Positions 49,101 through 60,499 of a stretch of DNA of 64,000 bases are shown in pieces. Under the pieces are notes generated by a model. The model had not been told where the DNA came from. It saw only the letters and a program-made list of their open reading frames with translations, and made no database searches. The first letter of the stretch is position 1. Every line of letters starts with the position of its first letter. A program made the position numbers and the translations under genes. Source of the stretch: Imbricaverruca yamaguchii (lineage: Eukaryota; Arthropoda; Thecostraca; Neoverrucidae); NCBI GenBank assembly GCA_034440575.1, contig JAOTOL010001506.1, positions 992,501-1,056,500 on the forward strand, in the 5' to 3' direction.

Positions 49101-52100
49101 GGGAGTTGACTGAGAACGGCGCCAGCGGCTGACGAAAGGTACGGCGTTATTTACATCAGCCACCGCGCGGCCAGGGTCCAGGAACGCTGACTTAGCGTCA
49201 GGCCGGTCGGGTGGCAGGCTATTGTCGCGAGAGCAGCACGTGATGGGAATCTACTGTGACGGCAAATTACAGCAGGTGTCCAGACCTACGGTTATGGTTA
49301 TTACGGGGCGAATTACGATCCAGTAATAGACGGCCGAACCGGTATATATGCGGAACTACGTTACAATTTGAATAACGTTTGGTTCCTATTCCGTCACCGG
49401 GAACAATACCAAACGAGGGTACGTAGGCACTTTCAGACAGGCCCCCTCAAGCTCAAGCGGTATTCAATATTTCAGGAGTCTTGCGTTATCTGCAAGTGCC
49501 ATCGAACTATGCAAGCAACCCCATAAAGCCAAGAGTGGTCACCCGTCTCTAATAAGTATCCCAGCTGTATTATGGGTTTTGAGCTTCCAGGGATCCCCTT
49601 GATTGAAGGGGAGTCTCAAACTGCAAGGGGACCTTCCAGCTTTCCCAAAGGCTCTCCCCAACTCCCAGAGGAAACATTCTTGTTTCAAACCGGTTCTCCA
49701 CATCTTGGTACTCCTCCAGATCTCATAGGCCCTTCTAAATCTCCCAAATCCCAGAGGCTTGCAGGGCATTTCATCCGGCAGTCTGTGGCAGTGTTGGACA
49801 CATAGCCTGTTCCTGGACTTTGGCATCAGTACATTATCCTCCTTAAAAATAGTCCTCTCATTGTCCTCAATTGGATGATAATGGTTCAGTCTGACAATGA
49901 ACTGGTCTGTGATAGGTACTCAACATTCACTGGAGAGTGTACACCGAGATTCTAATGTTATATTTGAAGAAAAATATCTTCTTCATATTCATTATGCCTT
50001 ACAATTAGCCTCTCTACATTTAATATTATAAACTATGCATCCTACCCTAGTCTGGAGATCCAAAAAATCCCGAGGTTTTTCAAATTTTCTCATTCCCATG
50101 GCTCTCTATCCTCCAAGTCGCGCTGCATGGCCGACGCAGTCGATGCGCCCTCAAGCTCGCATAGCCCACCAGCCAATATCCTCCAAGTCTGCCGAACAAT
50201 CAGCCAGATGCTATCGAACTCCTGCAGAGGTAATCCAAGTGCCAGGGCCCATACATCAGCTGCATGGGTCTCCTGCATGAAAAGCCCCTCAAGCTTCAAT
50301 GCAAGCTGTCTCATGAGCACCTGGGGCCCTCCAGCTTCAACAGGCGTCTCCAGTTCACAGGAGCCCTACTGTTCCCAGCTGGGCCCATAAAGTCGAGACT
50401 CCTCCATTGAACCGAAAAATTTTAGATTACCGTGGGCCAAATGCATAATTATATTCCTGATGTGCAATTTTCTTTTGTAGAGAGAGGTGGGCCTTTCCTT
50501 TGAATGTTGGTTGTTGACTGAAGGTAATGGCACAAAGGCATCTTGGGCTCCACCGATATTTTTTGTGAAGCTTCACACCTGGAAGAGTCTCTTCAGCGTG
50601 TGAGTTGGTACATCTGAAGTTCACATATAGGTACTGATTACATCATGGGTGTTTACTTTAATAATATTGGGGCGGGCGGGGGTGGGGCACAATGCATGTA
50701 AGCAGTGGTTGGGGCCAAATGGATTGGTGGCGCACTCCATAAGGTTCTATGTTAAAAGTTGAAGTTATTGGGTGGGGTGAGGAGGGACAAGGCCAACATT
50801 GAGGATCATCCTCAAAAGTATACGAGAAAAGACATGTATGGATTTCACAACAACGCATGGTTGTACATGACAATGCCAAACTGGCACACCAATCCTCATC
50901 GAAGCAAGCAATGGTGATCAAATCCAATGAGTGTTGTGCCAACAATCGTGCTTGCATCAAATGCGCCTACATTGTGTTTGCAAACGTATGCGATTCGGGA
51001 CCATATTAGACGTACCATGGGTAGACTGCCTGCCATGAGATATAGCTTTACTTCTTGACCCGCAGCTGATACCATTGGAAGTAGTAAGGATGTGTTCGGT
51101 TGGTATCTTGAATAACGAAAAGAGAAAATGGAAAAGGAAGTTGTTTTAAATTACAACTATGAGGAAATGAGACATAATCCAATCCCTCGCCTCCCCATAA
51201 CCGGCTACTTTTGCACCCATGAGAGAGTGATCTGGACGTAATTCCGCAAGATTGCCAAGATACCCAAACATGCACGTCTTTCATGCTTTTCCCTTGAAAA
51301 AATCCCAACAATCCCTTCAGGGTTTGGGGTGGGATTTACCGACCCCTGTCCCCCAATTCCCCAACCTCTGGTATGGCTATCCATAGTCGTCATGCGAGCT
51401 GTCTTTCACATGTCCGGTCCAGCCTCCGCACAGCCGTCTGGCCCAGCCTTCGTACAGCCGTCTGGCCTATGAAGCGTGAAATGTTAATGGCCAGTTTCCC
51501 AAAGTCAGTAGCATTGTGCGCTACCAAAAATTATCGGAGGGTAGCCCAGGTTGCCATACCATGGCCCATTCTTGAAGGTTACAAAATATTGGATAAGTTT
51601 TTTTAAATCCCCCTCCCTTGCCTCTGCCAATTGATGCGCGTTAACCACCGTATGGTGCGTATATTTCGACATCCTTGCTGTCCAGGGTGAGCCATCCCCG
51701 CATTATTTGTTCCCCATAATTGAGACAGTCACCGATAAAAATTCAGTCGTATTTGGCCCTGAAAGGATCACCGAATTGACGTGGCCTGGGACTATACAGA
51801 CGCCTGAAATGTCGATGATTTTATATGAATTAGCGCGCGCACCAGACGGGGGCGAGGGCGGGCGGGCAGAGTCCGGACCGCACCTGTATTTCTACCATGT
51901 CTTATACCGGGCGGCGACATTGTAATGCAATCTTGTGACCTCATTTAGAAATTGATAAGCGCACCCTAAGGAGCAAGAACGTCGAAATCCGTTAGTAAAT
52001 ATCGTAACTGCGAGGGTGCAAGCCCGACCGACCGGGCGACCGCCAATCGTTTCAGGTCGCAAAGGCTCCGTCGGTGCTGTGTGGTGGCCGATCTGGACCT

Positions 52101-54679
52101 AATTTGATCTTCAAGGCATTGGAGTAGGGTTATGCAATTTATACTGAAACCAGTTCATTGCATCCGCAATTCACCCTCCGAATATTATGCTTCTGGCTTG
52201 AGTAGTTCCGAGATCTTAGGGGAACGAATACACCCCCCCCCTCACCCTGTACACGTTTTATGAGGCCCTCCGGCGCGTGTGTTAACCGCAGTAAAGCGGC
52301 CAAAAACTACGCTTGCAACACAAAAGCGCCAACAGTTTACCACGTACACCATTAGAAATAACGCCATAACTTGCAGACCTTCCGTAGCCTACGCGCCTTG
52401 TTTTACCAAGACGTCTGCGAAGGTAGTACCATCAACCATGCCGTTGGATGGGCAGCGGGTTGCCACGCGTGTTTTCCCGCTATTATTCCATGTCTTCACG
52501 AGCTTTCAACACAGTCCAGCTGCGACAGGTTTACAGGTTTTTTCCCGCAATACTTGCTCAGCCTGTTTCTACAGCCAGAGAGCCACATATAGCCAGCTTC
52601 ATGTCACAGCCATCCAGCGCACTTATGCCGCCTTATACTGGGATACAGTGATATTTATATTTACATAATGTACTATATACTATGCACTTATACATACACT
52701 GGGATGCTCGAGCAGCGACTGTCAGTGACCAGTGTTCTGCTGTCTGGCCGTGGTGTCGGTGTGTGGGTTGACTTGTGTGCTGGTCTCACCAGGCCCTCAC
52801 CTTCACCAAGATCCAGCACATCGTCACCACCGTCGACTGCCAGCCTATGTTCGACGGCGGAATACTCATCAACGTCGTCGGCCAACTCAAGGTTAGGGGA
52901 CTGACTCGATGGCGTGCGGGGTCATTTCGATGTGTTGGTATGTCCGCATCCGCTTCAAGACTCAAGTAGTCTGTTCTGTCCCTGCTGGCGTGTTCACAGG
53001 CCTGGTTACTTTTCTGCGGCTGACTAGTTGGATAAGTATCTGCGTGGCTCGTGTTTTTGTGCCGCATGCTTCCGGTACATTTTGGCGTTTTGTTCCCACT
53101 CGGTGCTCTGAGTTGATCCCATAGTTTCCATGTTGCTATAGACCACCAGGGTGCAAGCTCGGTGCAAGGTTGAACTGTTTTGAATGCGAATGCCTACATG
53201 AACTCATTAGCGTTGCTAATTGCTGGTTAATGTGTATTGTCCCCATGCATTATCGTTAAGAGACTGATGGAGTAACCAACATTAATGTGGCCAGCGCGTG
53301 TATTATAATTCGTGGGTACGAGTCCAAGCCACGCTGGCTACTTGGGCTTGTTTTTTTGCGACGGTGGGGAAGTTTAGTTGCGATATGTGGCCCAGGGGCC
53401 AAAGCGCGAAGCGTGAGTTAAATAGTGTTTTCTACTGATGCATTTGTGCAAAAGCCACATGTCGACTGACGGTGTCATAATGACCTCAGTGGAGACAATT
53501 TGCCCCCGCCCCCTCTGACGCCAGTGTCTGATCTTTTTACATTGCAGTAACGGCATGTGAAAAGTTCAGAACATACTTCGCCGACGTTTTTAGTTCCGGA
53601 GCACTTTTCGCTTTATGACGTCAACTCAATTGATTCTCGTCTTGTTCATGCAGTGGCTGCCCGTGGCTCTGATCTATGCCAATAACTATCCATCAGCACT
53701 GACCTGTTTTGCCCCTCACCTCCTGCCCCGTTGCATTGTTTAACGTTGTAACGTGGTGTGCTGAAATCCTTAGAAAATTGCAGCTGTTGTTACCCTGCAC
53801 AAAATGTGTGCTCATCTAGTTTTTTTCCGGCATATAATTTCTAGAGCAGAGGCTTTAACCAGATAATTACTGAGACTGATGGTCCAGATCGCTAAATGCA
53901 CGAGCAGCACATGTTTAGCAGACCCATGTCCATGTGTTGTGGGTGTGGGGTTGGTTGGTTGGTTGGTTGGTTGGTTGGTTGGTTATTGGGGTTTAGGAGC
54001 GCTGTGCGTATGGGGTGGAGACGACTATATATGTCTGTAGACAATTTTTCTGCGGACAGGGTGAAGCCCCACGTTTTGCACCACTACAATGTAGTCAAGG
54101 TATGTTTAAATGGGTTTTTCGGCTTTTAGGAAGCACGCTGGTTTTGTGCAAATTGCCATTTCGTCTGCAAAAAGCGAGTAATGAAGTGACGTGTCTGTGT
54201 GATCAGAAATGTACGTCGTTAACCATGATGACGAAGAGGCTCGATGCGAGCACGCTCCTCTGTGCCTGGCCTTGTTCCTGAGGTGTGCTATTTGATGTGG
54301 CACTGCCGCATCGGACCTCAATGGTCTCAGAAAGTTGAGAATGAAGTGTTCCATGTGTCTGCGTAGGCCTATCTTGTGGAGTTTGTGTGTCGGTCCGGGC
54401 TTGCGTACTCGGTCGAATGCAGCAGTGATGTCTAGGTATGTAGGTAGGTAGCATAAAGATGTTCACAGCGCCATACCAAAGTTTTCGACGCGCTTCGTTC
54501 GACGTAAACGGTTGGTGTCTGCCCGCATTCCTTGTCTTGTCAGTAACACAGCTTTCCCTCAGACGGACGACGATCCGGTACACGGCTTCTCACAGACGTT
54601 CGTCCTGAAGCCAGTACCGAGCGCTCAGGGCTTCTTCTGCCAACACGACTGCTTCCGGCTGGCCATCCACAACGTCTGA
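43042..54679 (+). CDS. NUTF2: Nuclear transport factor 2 (four exons, 131 residues)
   Basis: Join of 43042-43149, 48419-48490, 52793-52891 and 54563-54679; all junctions are phase 0 with GT-AG sites. NTF2 carries Ran-GDP into the nucleus and binds FxFG nucleoporins as a homodimer. Recognisable blocks are MTLNPQYRAIGEQFAKQYY, then LFDDP, SFEGTQHQGAQKIMEKF, FTKIQHIVTTVDCQPMFDGG, INVVGQLK, TDDDPVHGF, TFVLKP and FRLAIHN. Length matches the family (about 127-133). Conserved Ran-contact positions are Glu45, His69, Asp95 and Asp97 (human Glu42, His66, Asp92, Asp94); human Trp41 is Phe44 here. No lesion is seen, so the gene is probably functional. Introns are 5269, 4302 and 1671 bp. A 5' non-coding exon is possible. 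Confidence 0.95.
46944..47275 (+). mobile_element. tRNA-derived SINE
   Basis: Head with A box TTAGCTCAGTG (46951) and B box GGTTTGAATCT (46997). The body ends in a conserved 3' block 'atgggcgctaaatgacc..gcgcccttaaacccaaat' and an (AATC)n tail. The same 3' block terminates a second element at 56203-56265, so this is a SINE family. Target duplications were not resolved. Confidence 0.7.
47393..47704. mobile_element. hAT-like MITE
   Basis: Termini CAGGGGTGGATCCAG and ..TGCATCCACCCTCG form imperfect TIRs. Flanks CAAGCTAT and TAAGCTAA match at 6 of 8 positions, consistent with a decayed 8-bp hAT target duplication. No coding. Related to 36865-37170. Confidence 0.65.
48419..48490 (+). CDS. NUTF2: NTF2 coding exon 2 (residues 37-60)
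   Basis: Acceptor TTTTCAG, donor TCT|GTAAGT. Encodes PDQSLMSFEGTQHQG.. with the conserved Glu that contacts Ran. Confidence 0.92.
48491..52792 (+). other. NTF2 intron 2
   Basis: 4302 bp, GTAAGT..CTCACCAG. Several CT-rich imperfect reiterations (49570-49760, 50100-50370) and a short duplication 'cagccgtctggcc' near 51435-51470. No domain was recognised in any open frame. Confidence 0.8.
52793..52891 (+). CDS. NUTF2: NTF2 coding exon 3 (residues 61-93)
   Basis: Acceptor CTCACCAG, donor AAG|GTTAGG. Encodes the central beta sheet, including IQHIVTTVDCQPMFDGG and VGQLK. Confidence 0.93.
53951..53986. repeat. (GGTT)n microsatellite
   Basis: About eight to nine uninterrupted GGTT units. Confidence 0.9.
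54115..54450 (-). pseudogene. LINE reverse transcriptase fragment
   Basis: Minus-strand frames show YLDITAAFDRV (RT motif A, about 54440-54408), HKIGLRRHMEHFILNFL, then in a shifted frame RSVLASSLFVIMVNDV (motif B, usually GSVL.P.LF), then YSLFADEMAIC (motif C, YADD changed to FADE). This is a third LINE lineage in the window (Jockey/I-type RT core). Two frame changes and the altered catalytic pair make it a relic. It lies about 110 bp before NTF2 exon 4. Confidence 0.7.
54563..54679 (+). CDS. NUTF2: NTF2 coding exon 4 (residues 94-131 and stop)
   Basis: Acceptor CCCTCAG. Encodes TDDDPVHGFSQTFVLKP..FRLAIHNV then TGA. The acidic TDDD supplies two Ran-contact Asp residues. No AATAAA was seen in the next kilobase, so the polyadenylation site is unplaced. 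Confidence 0.93.
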   Translation, partial: TDDDPVHGFSQTFVLKPVPSAQGFFCQHDCFRLAIHNV

Positions 54680-55335
54680 GCGTGCATCACAAGCTCCGAT
54701 ACTGCCGACCAGTGTGCGTCGCTGCCGCCAGAGGCGCTGCGGTCGCGTCTGGCCCCAATGGGGAGCGGGCGGAACGATCGGAAGGGGGTACGGTGGAAGG
54801 TGAATCACGATGGGACGAGAGCTAGCGACGGCCGGTCGCTCGTTCGTCCCGCAGTGAAAATCTGCACGTGTTACGTGTCGGCATTTCTCGAAACTGATGT
54901 CCTTCAGCTCGGGGGTGGTGTGCTTTGCCCGGGCGAATATGCGCGCCTTGAAGTTTGTCCTCAGCGATGTAGACTAAGTCATAGTTCGATGCAACAGATC
55001 TGTGGCATAGGAATATCGTCTCCATGCTTTGGATTATTGTCAATACCTTAGAAAACCGTCGCAGAAGAGTTTTCGGTGTATGGAGTCCGCAAAACTGGTT
55101 TCGTCCCGCGGCTTTTTGTCTTTTTCTTACAATGTGCCTTGCATGACGTTGAGCCGGTTTGAGTTGCGCTGGTCGGAGTGTTGTGGTGTCTGATCTCGCC
55201 GCTCTTCCGCCGTGCGTGTTGGGCATGATTTCGTCGGGCTCTCGCTTGTCGCCACGCCTCCGCCAGCTGCGTCGACAGGACGCGTCGGGCCCAAACTAAC
55301 ACTAGTGATATGCTGGCCGCCGTGGCGCCTGGCGC
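54680..55335. other. NTF2 3' flank, no other gene recognised
   Basis: GC-rich. Must include the NTF2 3' UTR. The minus-strand frames show no recognised domain. Confidence 0.4.
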
Positions 55336-55398
55336 GTCGCCAGTCGCCAGTCGCCACCGACCGTCGCCAGTCGCCAGTCGCCAGTCACCACCGACCGT
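55336..55398. repeat. CGCCAGT minisatellite
   Basis: Two higher-order units of about 30 bp, each of tandem 7-bp CGCCAGT repeats followed by 'caccgacc'. Confidence 0.8.
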
Positions 55399-56005
55399 TC
55401 GACGGTGACGTAGTGTTGCACATTCAAGTGTACTTACCAGCTCCGGGTAATACACGTGTTACGCAGTGATGGGGTTTGGGCTGTGCGTGACCTCATATTG
55501 CCATCGTTGTGCATGACTGTCGGTATACGTGACGCCCATAGATCTCCCGCGTGGACCCTTCGGATACAAGCTGTTCCACCCTCCGTGCGGGTGCTCAAAA
55601 CGTGACAAAGCAACAAGGTAATTATGATGCAGTTTGCTGGACTTCGCTGCCAGTAGCCAAAGAAGTTCTTTGGTTGGTTCTGCAATGGGTATGTTCTTGT
55701 TTCCAAAATGTTTAAAGAGTAGCTGAAAAGTATTGATTCGATGAACATTTTGAATTAGCATTACATGAACATGTGCATGTTAAAGTATGGTGATGATGAT
55801 AGGATAAATTAAAGCAAATATACAATTTCTCTCAAACTGTTCGCGAGACACAAATCTGATAAAACTCCTTTAAATATGGCAAGTATGTCATCTACGGTTT
55901 GGTATGACGCCAAGCATCCCTCCCCGTAAGAGTGGGCAGCTTCCAGCAAGGTGAATGGTGTACCATCACCGTGGACCATAACTTGCACAGAATCGAAATA
56001 CCCAG
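55399..56005. other. Stretch without recognisable gene
   Basis: No domain, repeat or RNA was recognised. Confidence 0.4.
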
Positions 56006-56190
56006 AGGAACCGCAACCTCCACAGCAAATAACCTCCACTCGATCAAAACCTACATATATTCGGAATGCGCAGAGGGACTAATACCTCCGCAGGATCAAA
56101 ACCTTAATAGATCCAAGGGGACCATAACCTCATTAAGCCCGCAGCCTGAACAACTCCAAGGGACCACAACCTCAGCAGGATCGCAACCTT
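56006..56190. repeat. About 43-bp degenerate repeats
   Basis: Around four degenerate units with consensus 'ccaaggggaccataacctc.gcaggatcgcaacct'. A further unit appears at 57719-57755. Confidence 0.5.
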
Positions 56191-56202
56191 AACACGTGCC
56201 CT

Positions 56203-56265
56203 GGATGGGCGCTGTATAACCACTGCAGTTGATGAGCCCTAACACCCAAATAACTAACTAACACG
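56203..56265 (+). mobile_element. SINE 3' end
   Basis: 'atgggcgctgtataaccac', then 'gttgatgagccctaacacccaaat', then (AACT)n. It matches the 3' block of the SINE at 46944-47275. No tRNA head was found upstream. Confidence 0.6.
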
Positions 56266-56986
56266 TGCCCTGGAGGGAGGGGGGGGGCGAAATCCGCCCC
56301 CCCCCCCCCGTTTTTCGTCAATAACTCCAGATTTTACCGGCCGACATACGCCATTGCTTGGGCACCTGCGAATAAATGACTGGTGCGTTGCTTAAAGTAC
56401 GAAAAATGAAAATCGAAATTTTTCGAGTTATGATACGCTGAAGTCGAAACATTTTCTCAGCGCCAGACCGCAAATATCGGCACTGATGCGCTTCCCGTAT
56501 ATTGGCAAAAAGGAAATGTTCTTGGCAAAACTATCGACTTGTTTGATGTACATTATCATGCTATATTATTTCAAAGTCATGTCAAATCATCGAGGTCAAG
56601 TCAGGTCAAATTCCTGACAGGCTAACACACGCCCTGGAGGGGATGGCGAAATCTGCCACCCCCAGATTTTTTCGTAGATAGCTCCATATTTTACAGGCCA
56701 ATGTACGTCAATTTGTTGCGTACATGCTTAGAAATGACCGGCGCATTGATTAAAGCAAGAAAAATGAAAGTCTGCCGATAATTTGTCAAGTTAGGGGCCG
56801 TTAAAGTAAAATCAATTCGCCGCGCCAGACCACAACAATCGGCGCTGATGCGCTTCCCGTATATTGGCAAAGGGAAGTGTTCTTGACAACACTAGCGACT
56901 TGTTCGCTGCATACTGTTATGCAATATAATTTAAAAGTCATGTTAGGTCGCCGAGGTCACGTCAGGTCAAGTTCATGACAGGATAA
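56262..56986. repeat. About 361-bp tandem duplication
   Basis: Two units (56262-56622 and 56623-56986) share 'gccctggaggg', 'gatgcgcttcccgtatattggc' halves and a 'gaggtca.gtcaggtcaa' end. Divergence is moderate. An inverted partial copy of the unit start lies at 57635-57735. Confidence 0.8.
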
Positions 56987-57559
56987 TGGAACCAAACTTG
57001 GTCAACTGGAATGTTGTCATAAATGCGAATGACTGTCATGCGATTCATGTTACTTTACTTGTTACTCCCTACACATCCCGAAATCTACTGTTTGCCATTG
57101 TGTGCCTAAGCGTTTCCATACTTTATTCATGTATTTCACTCCTTTCTTTGCGAAGTCAATTGTGCCAAGGCGCCCTACGGAGCAGTCTGGTTGGCAGCCT
57201 TATATAGGTGACGTAATAAAGTGCTCTTATATAGGTGACCTGAGGTCAAATGGCGGATCTGGCATCTGTATTGCATCTTTAGTAATGTCTAAAACATCAT
57301 TAATGCCAATTTTGGAGCATTGAAACACAATTTTAACTACTGACTTCGTTTTTAACGTTTCGTTCTTCGTTTTCGTTTCGTTTTTAACTACTGACTTCTC
57401 CTGTAAAGGGCACAATATGCTGTTGGAGATTGTGGACAATAAACAATAAACAATAAACAATCACAGCGATCCATAACCATGACAAACCAAGCCGCGCAAA
57501 GCAGAAATTTTTGTTATTTTGACCTCATTTGACCTTGAAGATATTGACCTAAGGTCATG
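56987..57559. other. Stretch without recognisable gene
   Basis: Contains an (AATAAAC)n microsatellite at 57436-57461. Nothing coding was recognised. Confidence 0.45.
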
Positions 57560-57634
57560 AAATTTGCACACACTAGAGTTCACTATCGTGCCCATCCACC
57601 TTGCGAATTTTGTTGCTCTAGCCTTAATATGAGC

Positions 57635-57735
57635 CGAGATATTAGGGGGGCGGAATCCGCCCCACCCCCTCCAGTGCCCGTAATTTTCAGAGGCTCTCCA
57701 GGGCGCTTGTTAACAGCTCCAAGGGGGACCATAAC
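57635..57735 (-). repeat. Inverted partial copy of the 361-bp unit
   Basis: On the minus strand: 'gcgccctggaga', then a G/C-rich 'ggattccgcccccc' block, as at the start of the direct units. With 56262-56986 it gives the region an inverted-repeat frame. Confidence 0.5.
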
Positions 57736-59505
57736 CTCCGCAGGCTCGCAACTCCGCGCTCGTGTGTCGACCTTGTTAGCTTTCCGGAACTCGGCAACTT
57801 ACCCGTCGATCCGTAGAGGGTTGATGTGGGGCGCAGTGGCGGATGGAGCTGGCGAACATGTCGTTCCAACCTAATCGCATCGGATTTGACTGTTAGCCTA
57901 CCATGTTAATTGCACGGATACTCGCCCAACATTCGCACTTTAATCGGTCGCGATATCGCGGCTTGTCATACTCTGGTGACGTCACTAATCAGCTGTCTGG
58001 AGGAGGGCGGAGGAGAGAAGAAAATGCGGCGTCTGTGGCGTGTCGAAGTCGTAGGTTCGAACCACCAAGACGTGGCCGTGCCGCTTATGAAAGTGTACAT
58101 TACACCTGCGAGGACGGCTCGCCCATAATTAAATTGTCACGTGCTTACAGTCCATCCGGTTGTATGTGGCGCTCGCGTACATCACGAGTTGGCTCTCCTC
58201 GCGTGAAATGTCCACGCTATCAGCACTAAGCGCCACTGTTGCGCGCCAGCCCCCCTTGATGATCACTCAGTGTAGGTGATCGAATATGTTCGAGGAAGGC
58301 GGAAATACATCGAAAACATGGTAATGTTCCATGATCTATTGACAAGTTTTGGATCAGTGCTTAGGAGACATACTTCTGAATATATGTAAATCGTGCTGTA
58401 CATAAGAAGGCATCAAAAGAATATCAAAAACTGCACTTTTGCTATAGTGTTTAATGAGGCACGCACGCACACACACACACACGTACAATATATATATATA
58501 TATGTGTGTGTATATAAGCACGCGCATAAATATGCACCGTATCTTGCTTAGACATGTATGTGACAAACAATTGAGCATATATCACCGTGATTTTGGGTTA
58601 ACTCAGTTTAAATCCACGTGGAAGCGTAGTGGCCTGAAACGATTTAGAACACCAACGTACTATGGTGTTGGTGTGCATCTAATAATACAGATGTACAGCA
58701 CTTACCATGCGCACTTTCTCTAGTGCCATCTGGTGATAATAGCTCGGTGCATCCCGGTACAGCATTCAACAGGTGCGCTTCCGCTTGCCCCATGTAGTAG
58801 AGGTAGGGGGTAGACATTTTTTTGTTCCGGATATTGGTCATTCTACCCTCTAGATGTAATATGATCAAATTGTGTGATAAAAATTGTGGATTTTTTTTTC
58901 TGCCAAGCCCATCACTACCGACATGTTTTCGTTTTACCCTTATATAAGCTCCACCATGAATTTGACAAAAATTCAGATATTCTCAGTTTTGGTTCTAGAG
59001 AGCTAATTTTTGGTCCACTGAAAACGCAGACCCCAAATTTGATCTTAAAAAGTGCTTAAGTTTGAAATCTCTGAAAAATGGCGTATGAAACGGATATATA
59101 GCGAATATGTATACATATATATATATATCTATATATATGTATATATATATATGTATGTATATATATATGCATATTATATATCATATCGGATATATTTTTA
59201 GGTGATGTCTGCTGCTTCTGTAGGGGTGGCGGCTCTGCCGTCGGTGGGGTCTTCCGGGTGGTGGCGGGTGTGGGTGTGCGGGGTGTAGTGGAGGGGGGAG
59301 GGGGTGCGGGTGTGTGTGTTAAAATGTGTGTTTTAGTGAGTGGGTGTGTGAGTGAGTAGAATGTGTAGGTGTGTAAACTGTGTGTTTTAGATGCAGCCTA
59401 AACTCGAATGGAACTGATTGAACTACTTGAACTGACTTATTGGGGGCTTGACCTAACTCACTCCTTTGTTCATTGTGCCTATGTCAGTGGTTTATTATGT
59501 TGTTT
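57736..59505. other. Stretch without gene; two microsatellites
   Basis: (CA)n/(TA)n at about 58466-58515 and (TA)n at about 59108-59172. G/T-rich low complexity at 59220-59395. No LTR was recognised next to the retroelement. Confidence 0.5.
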
Positions 59506-60100
59506 TCACCGCCAATTCCACCACACATCTCCAACAAAATGTATCAGCCCTCTGGTCTTTCTGGTTGTACCTAGCTCGTAGCGTAATTTGTCCAGGTTAG
59601 CCGCAGCAACTGCCATGTCACGCGTCATCCATTTCTGTTCGTGTTCCCACATGGTCTCAAGTTCTTCGATGAACTCCTGTTTTCTCTCGTGTTCTTCGGA
59701 TGTACTAGTTAGACCAGTTAGGATTTCTGCTTTCTCTTGGACCCTTTTTCTCAGAGTGTCCAATGTGGAGGTTATTTTTCCAAATCATGTTGTATAGTTT
59801 CTGACTGTTGGTTAAGATGCCTATCCTTTACTCGCATCACCAGGGTCCAAATGCCCGTTGCCAATACCAGTGGTCCTCTTGGTTGGAATAATATTCCAGT
59901 TGGCAGGTCCGGCCCCCTCTCTGGTTGTCGGGTGGCCGTAGCCCTGAGGGTGGCGAGAAGTACATCCAGCTTCCAGAGCCAGCTCCTAAAACAGGCACAA
60001 CAGGAGTTGGCGTTGTCCGGTTGTGGCACATTGCACATACATAAGCCAATGGGTCATCGTATGAATTGTCTTACGAAGGTTCTGAACGTGTGAAAAGGGG
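59506..60100 (-). pseudogene. Envelope-like third reading frame of a Ty3/Gypsy element
   Basis: Downstream of pol on the minus strand, two overlapping frames (60038-59772 and 59763-59506, one frame change near 59770) encode an extracellular-type segment, then a long heptad-rich helix, then a basic RKTR followed by GLIHFVGD. This arrangement resembles the cleavage site and fusion-peptide start of the baculovirus F-like envelope proteins of errantivirus-type Ty3/Gypsy elements. The frame stops about ten residues later, with no C-terminal ectodomain, transmembrane helix or tail, so the gene is truncated as well as frame-shifted. The call rests on position and this motif. Confidence 0.5.
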
Positions 60101-60207
60101 AGGAGTACGGATTGCGGGAGTTAAGTTATCTTTCTCACGGCCTCAAGTTGTTCTCCTTTCCAATGGATCGGCGTCTACGGTGCGGATCGCCCTTTAGTCA
60201 AGCCTTG

Positions 60208-60459
60208 TCAGCTCCAGTAGCCCACGGCGAATCCTTTCCGACCTCCGACGAGGAGGCGTCGTCGGTCGGCTCCCAGTTGCCTGGGCCATACTGCGGGAGT
60301 TGCGCGACTGGGAGTCCGTGGTCGTAGTGCCGTCCCGGGGGACCCAGGCACGTGCAAATCTTGGATTCCGAGTCCTGGCTGGGTGGTAGACGTGGGTGTA
60401 TGGTACCTCAGCGGTCTTTCGTCATGGTCTTCTTGTGCGGCCTCTTCCTCAGATGACAT
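60208..60459 (-). pseudogene. Pol C-terminal tail
   Basis: An open frame of 83 codons after the GPY/F module, acidic at the start (MSSEEEAAQED) and Pro/Arg-rich later. No domain was recognised; placed in pol by position. Confidence 0.4.
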
Positions 60460-60499
60460 GCTCTCTGGGTACTGACACTCAGGTGATTCCCTGAAGGGT

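Larger units (their letters stand above)
52892..54562 (+). other. NTF2 intron 3
   Basis: 1671 bp, GTTAGG..TTTCCCTCAG. Contains a (GGTT)n microsatellite and a minus-strand RT relic close to exon 4. Confidence 0.85.

Noticed and set aside
49539..50320. Minus-strand frames in NTF2 intron 2 as a nested gene
   Set aside because: They read CT-rich imperfect reiterations; no domain, splice or start support.
53270..53345. tRNA-like gene with GGGTACGAGTCC
   Set aside because: No A box or cloverleaf; mainly a local inverted repeat (ccagcg/cgctgg).
53951..53986. Telomeric repeat
   Set aside because: GGTT is a short tetranucleotide microsatellite, not a known animal telomere unit.
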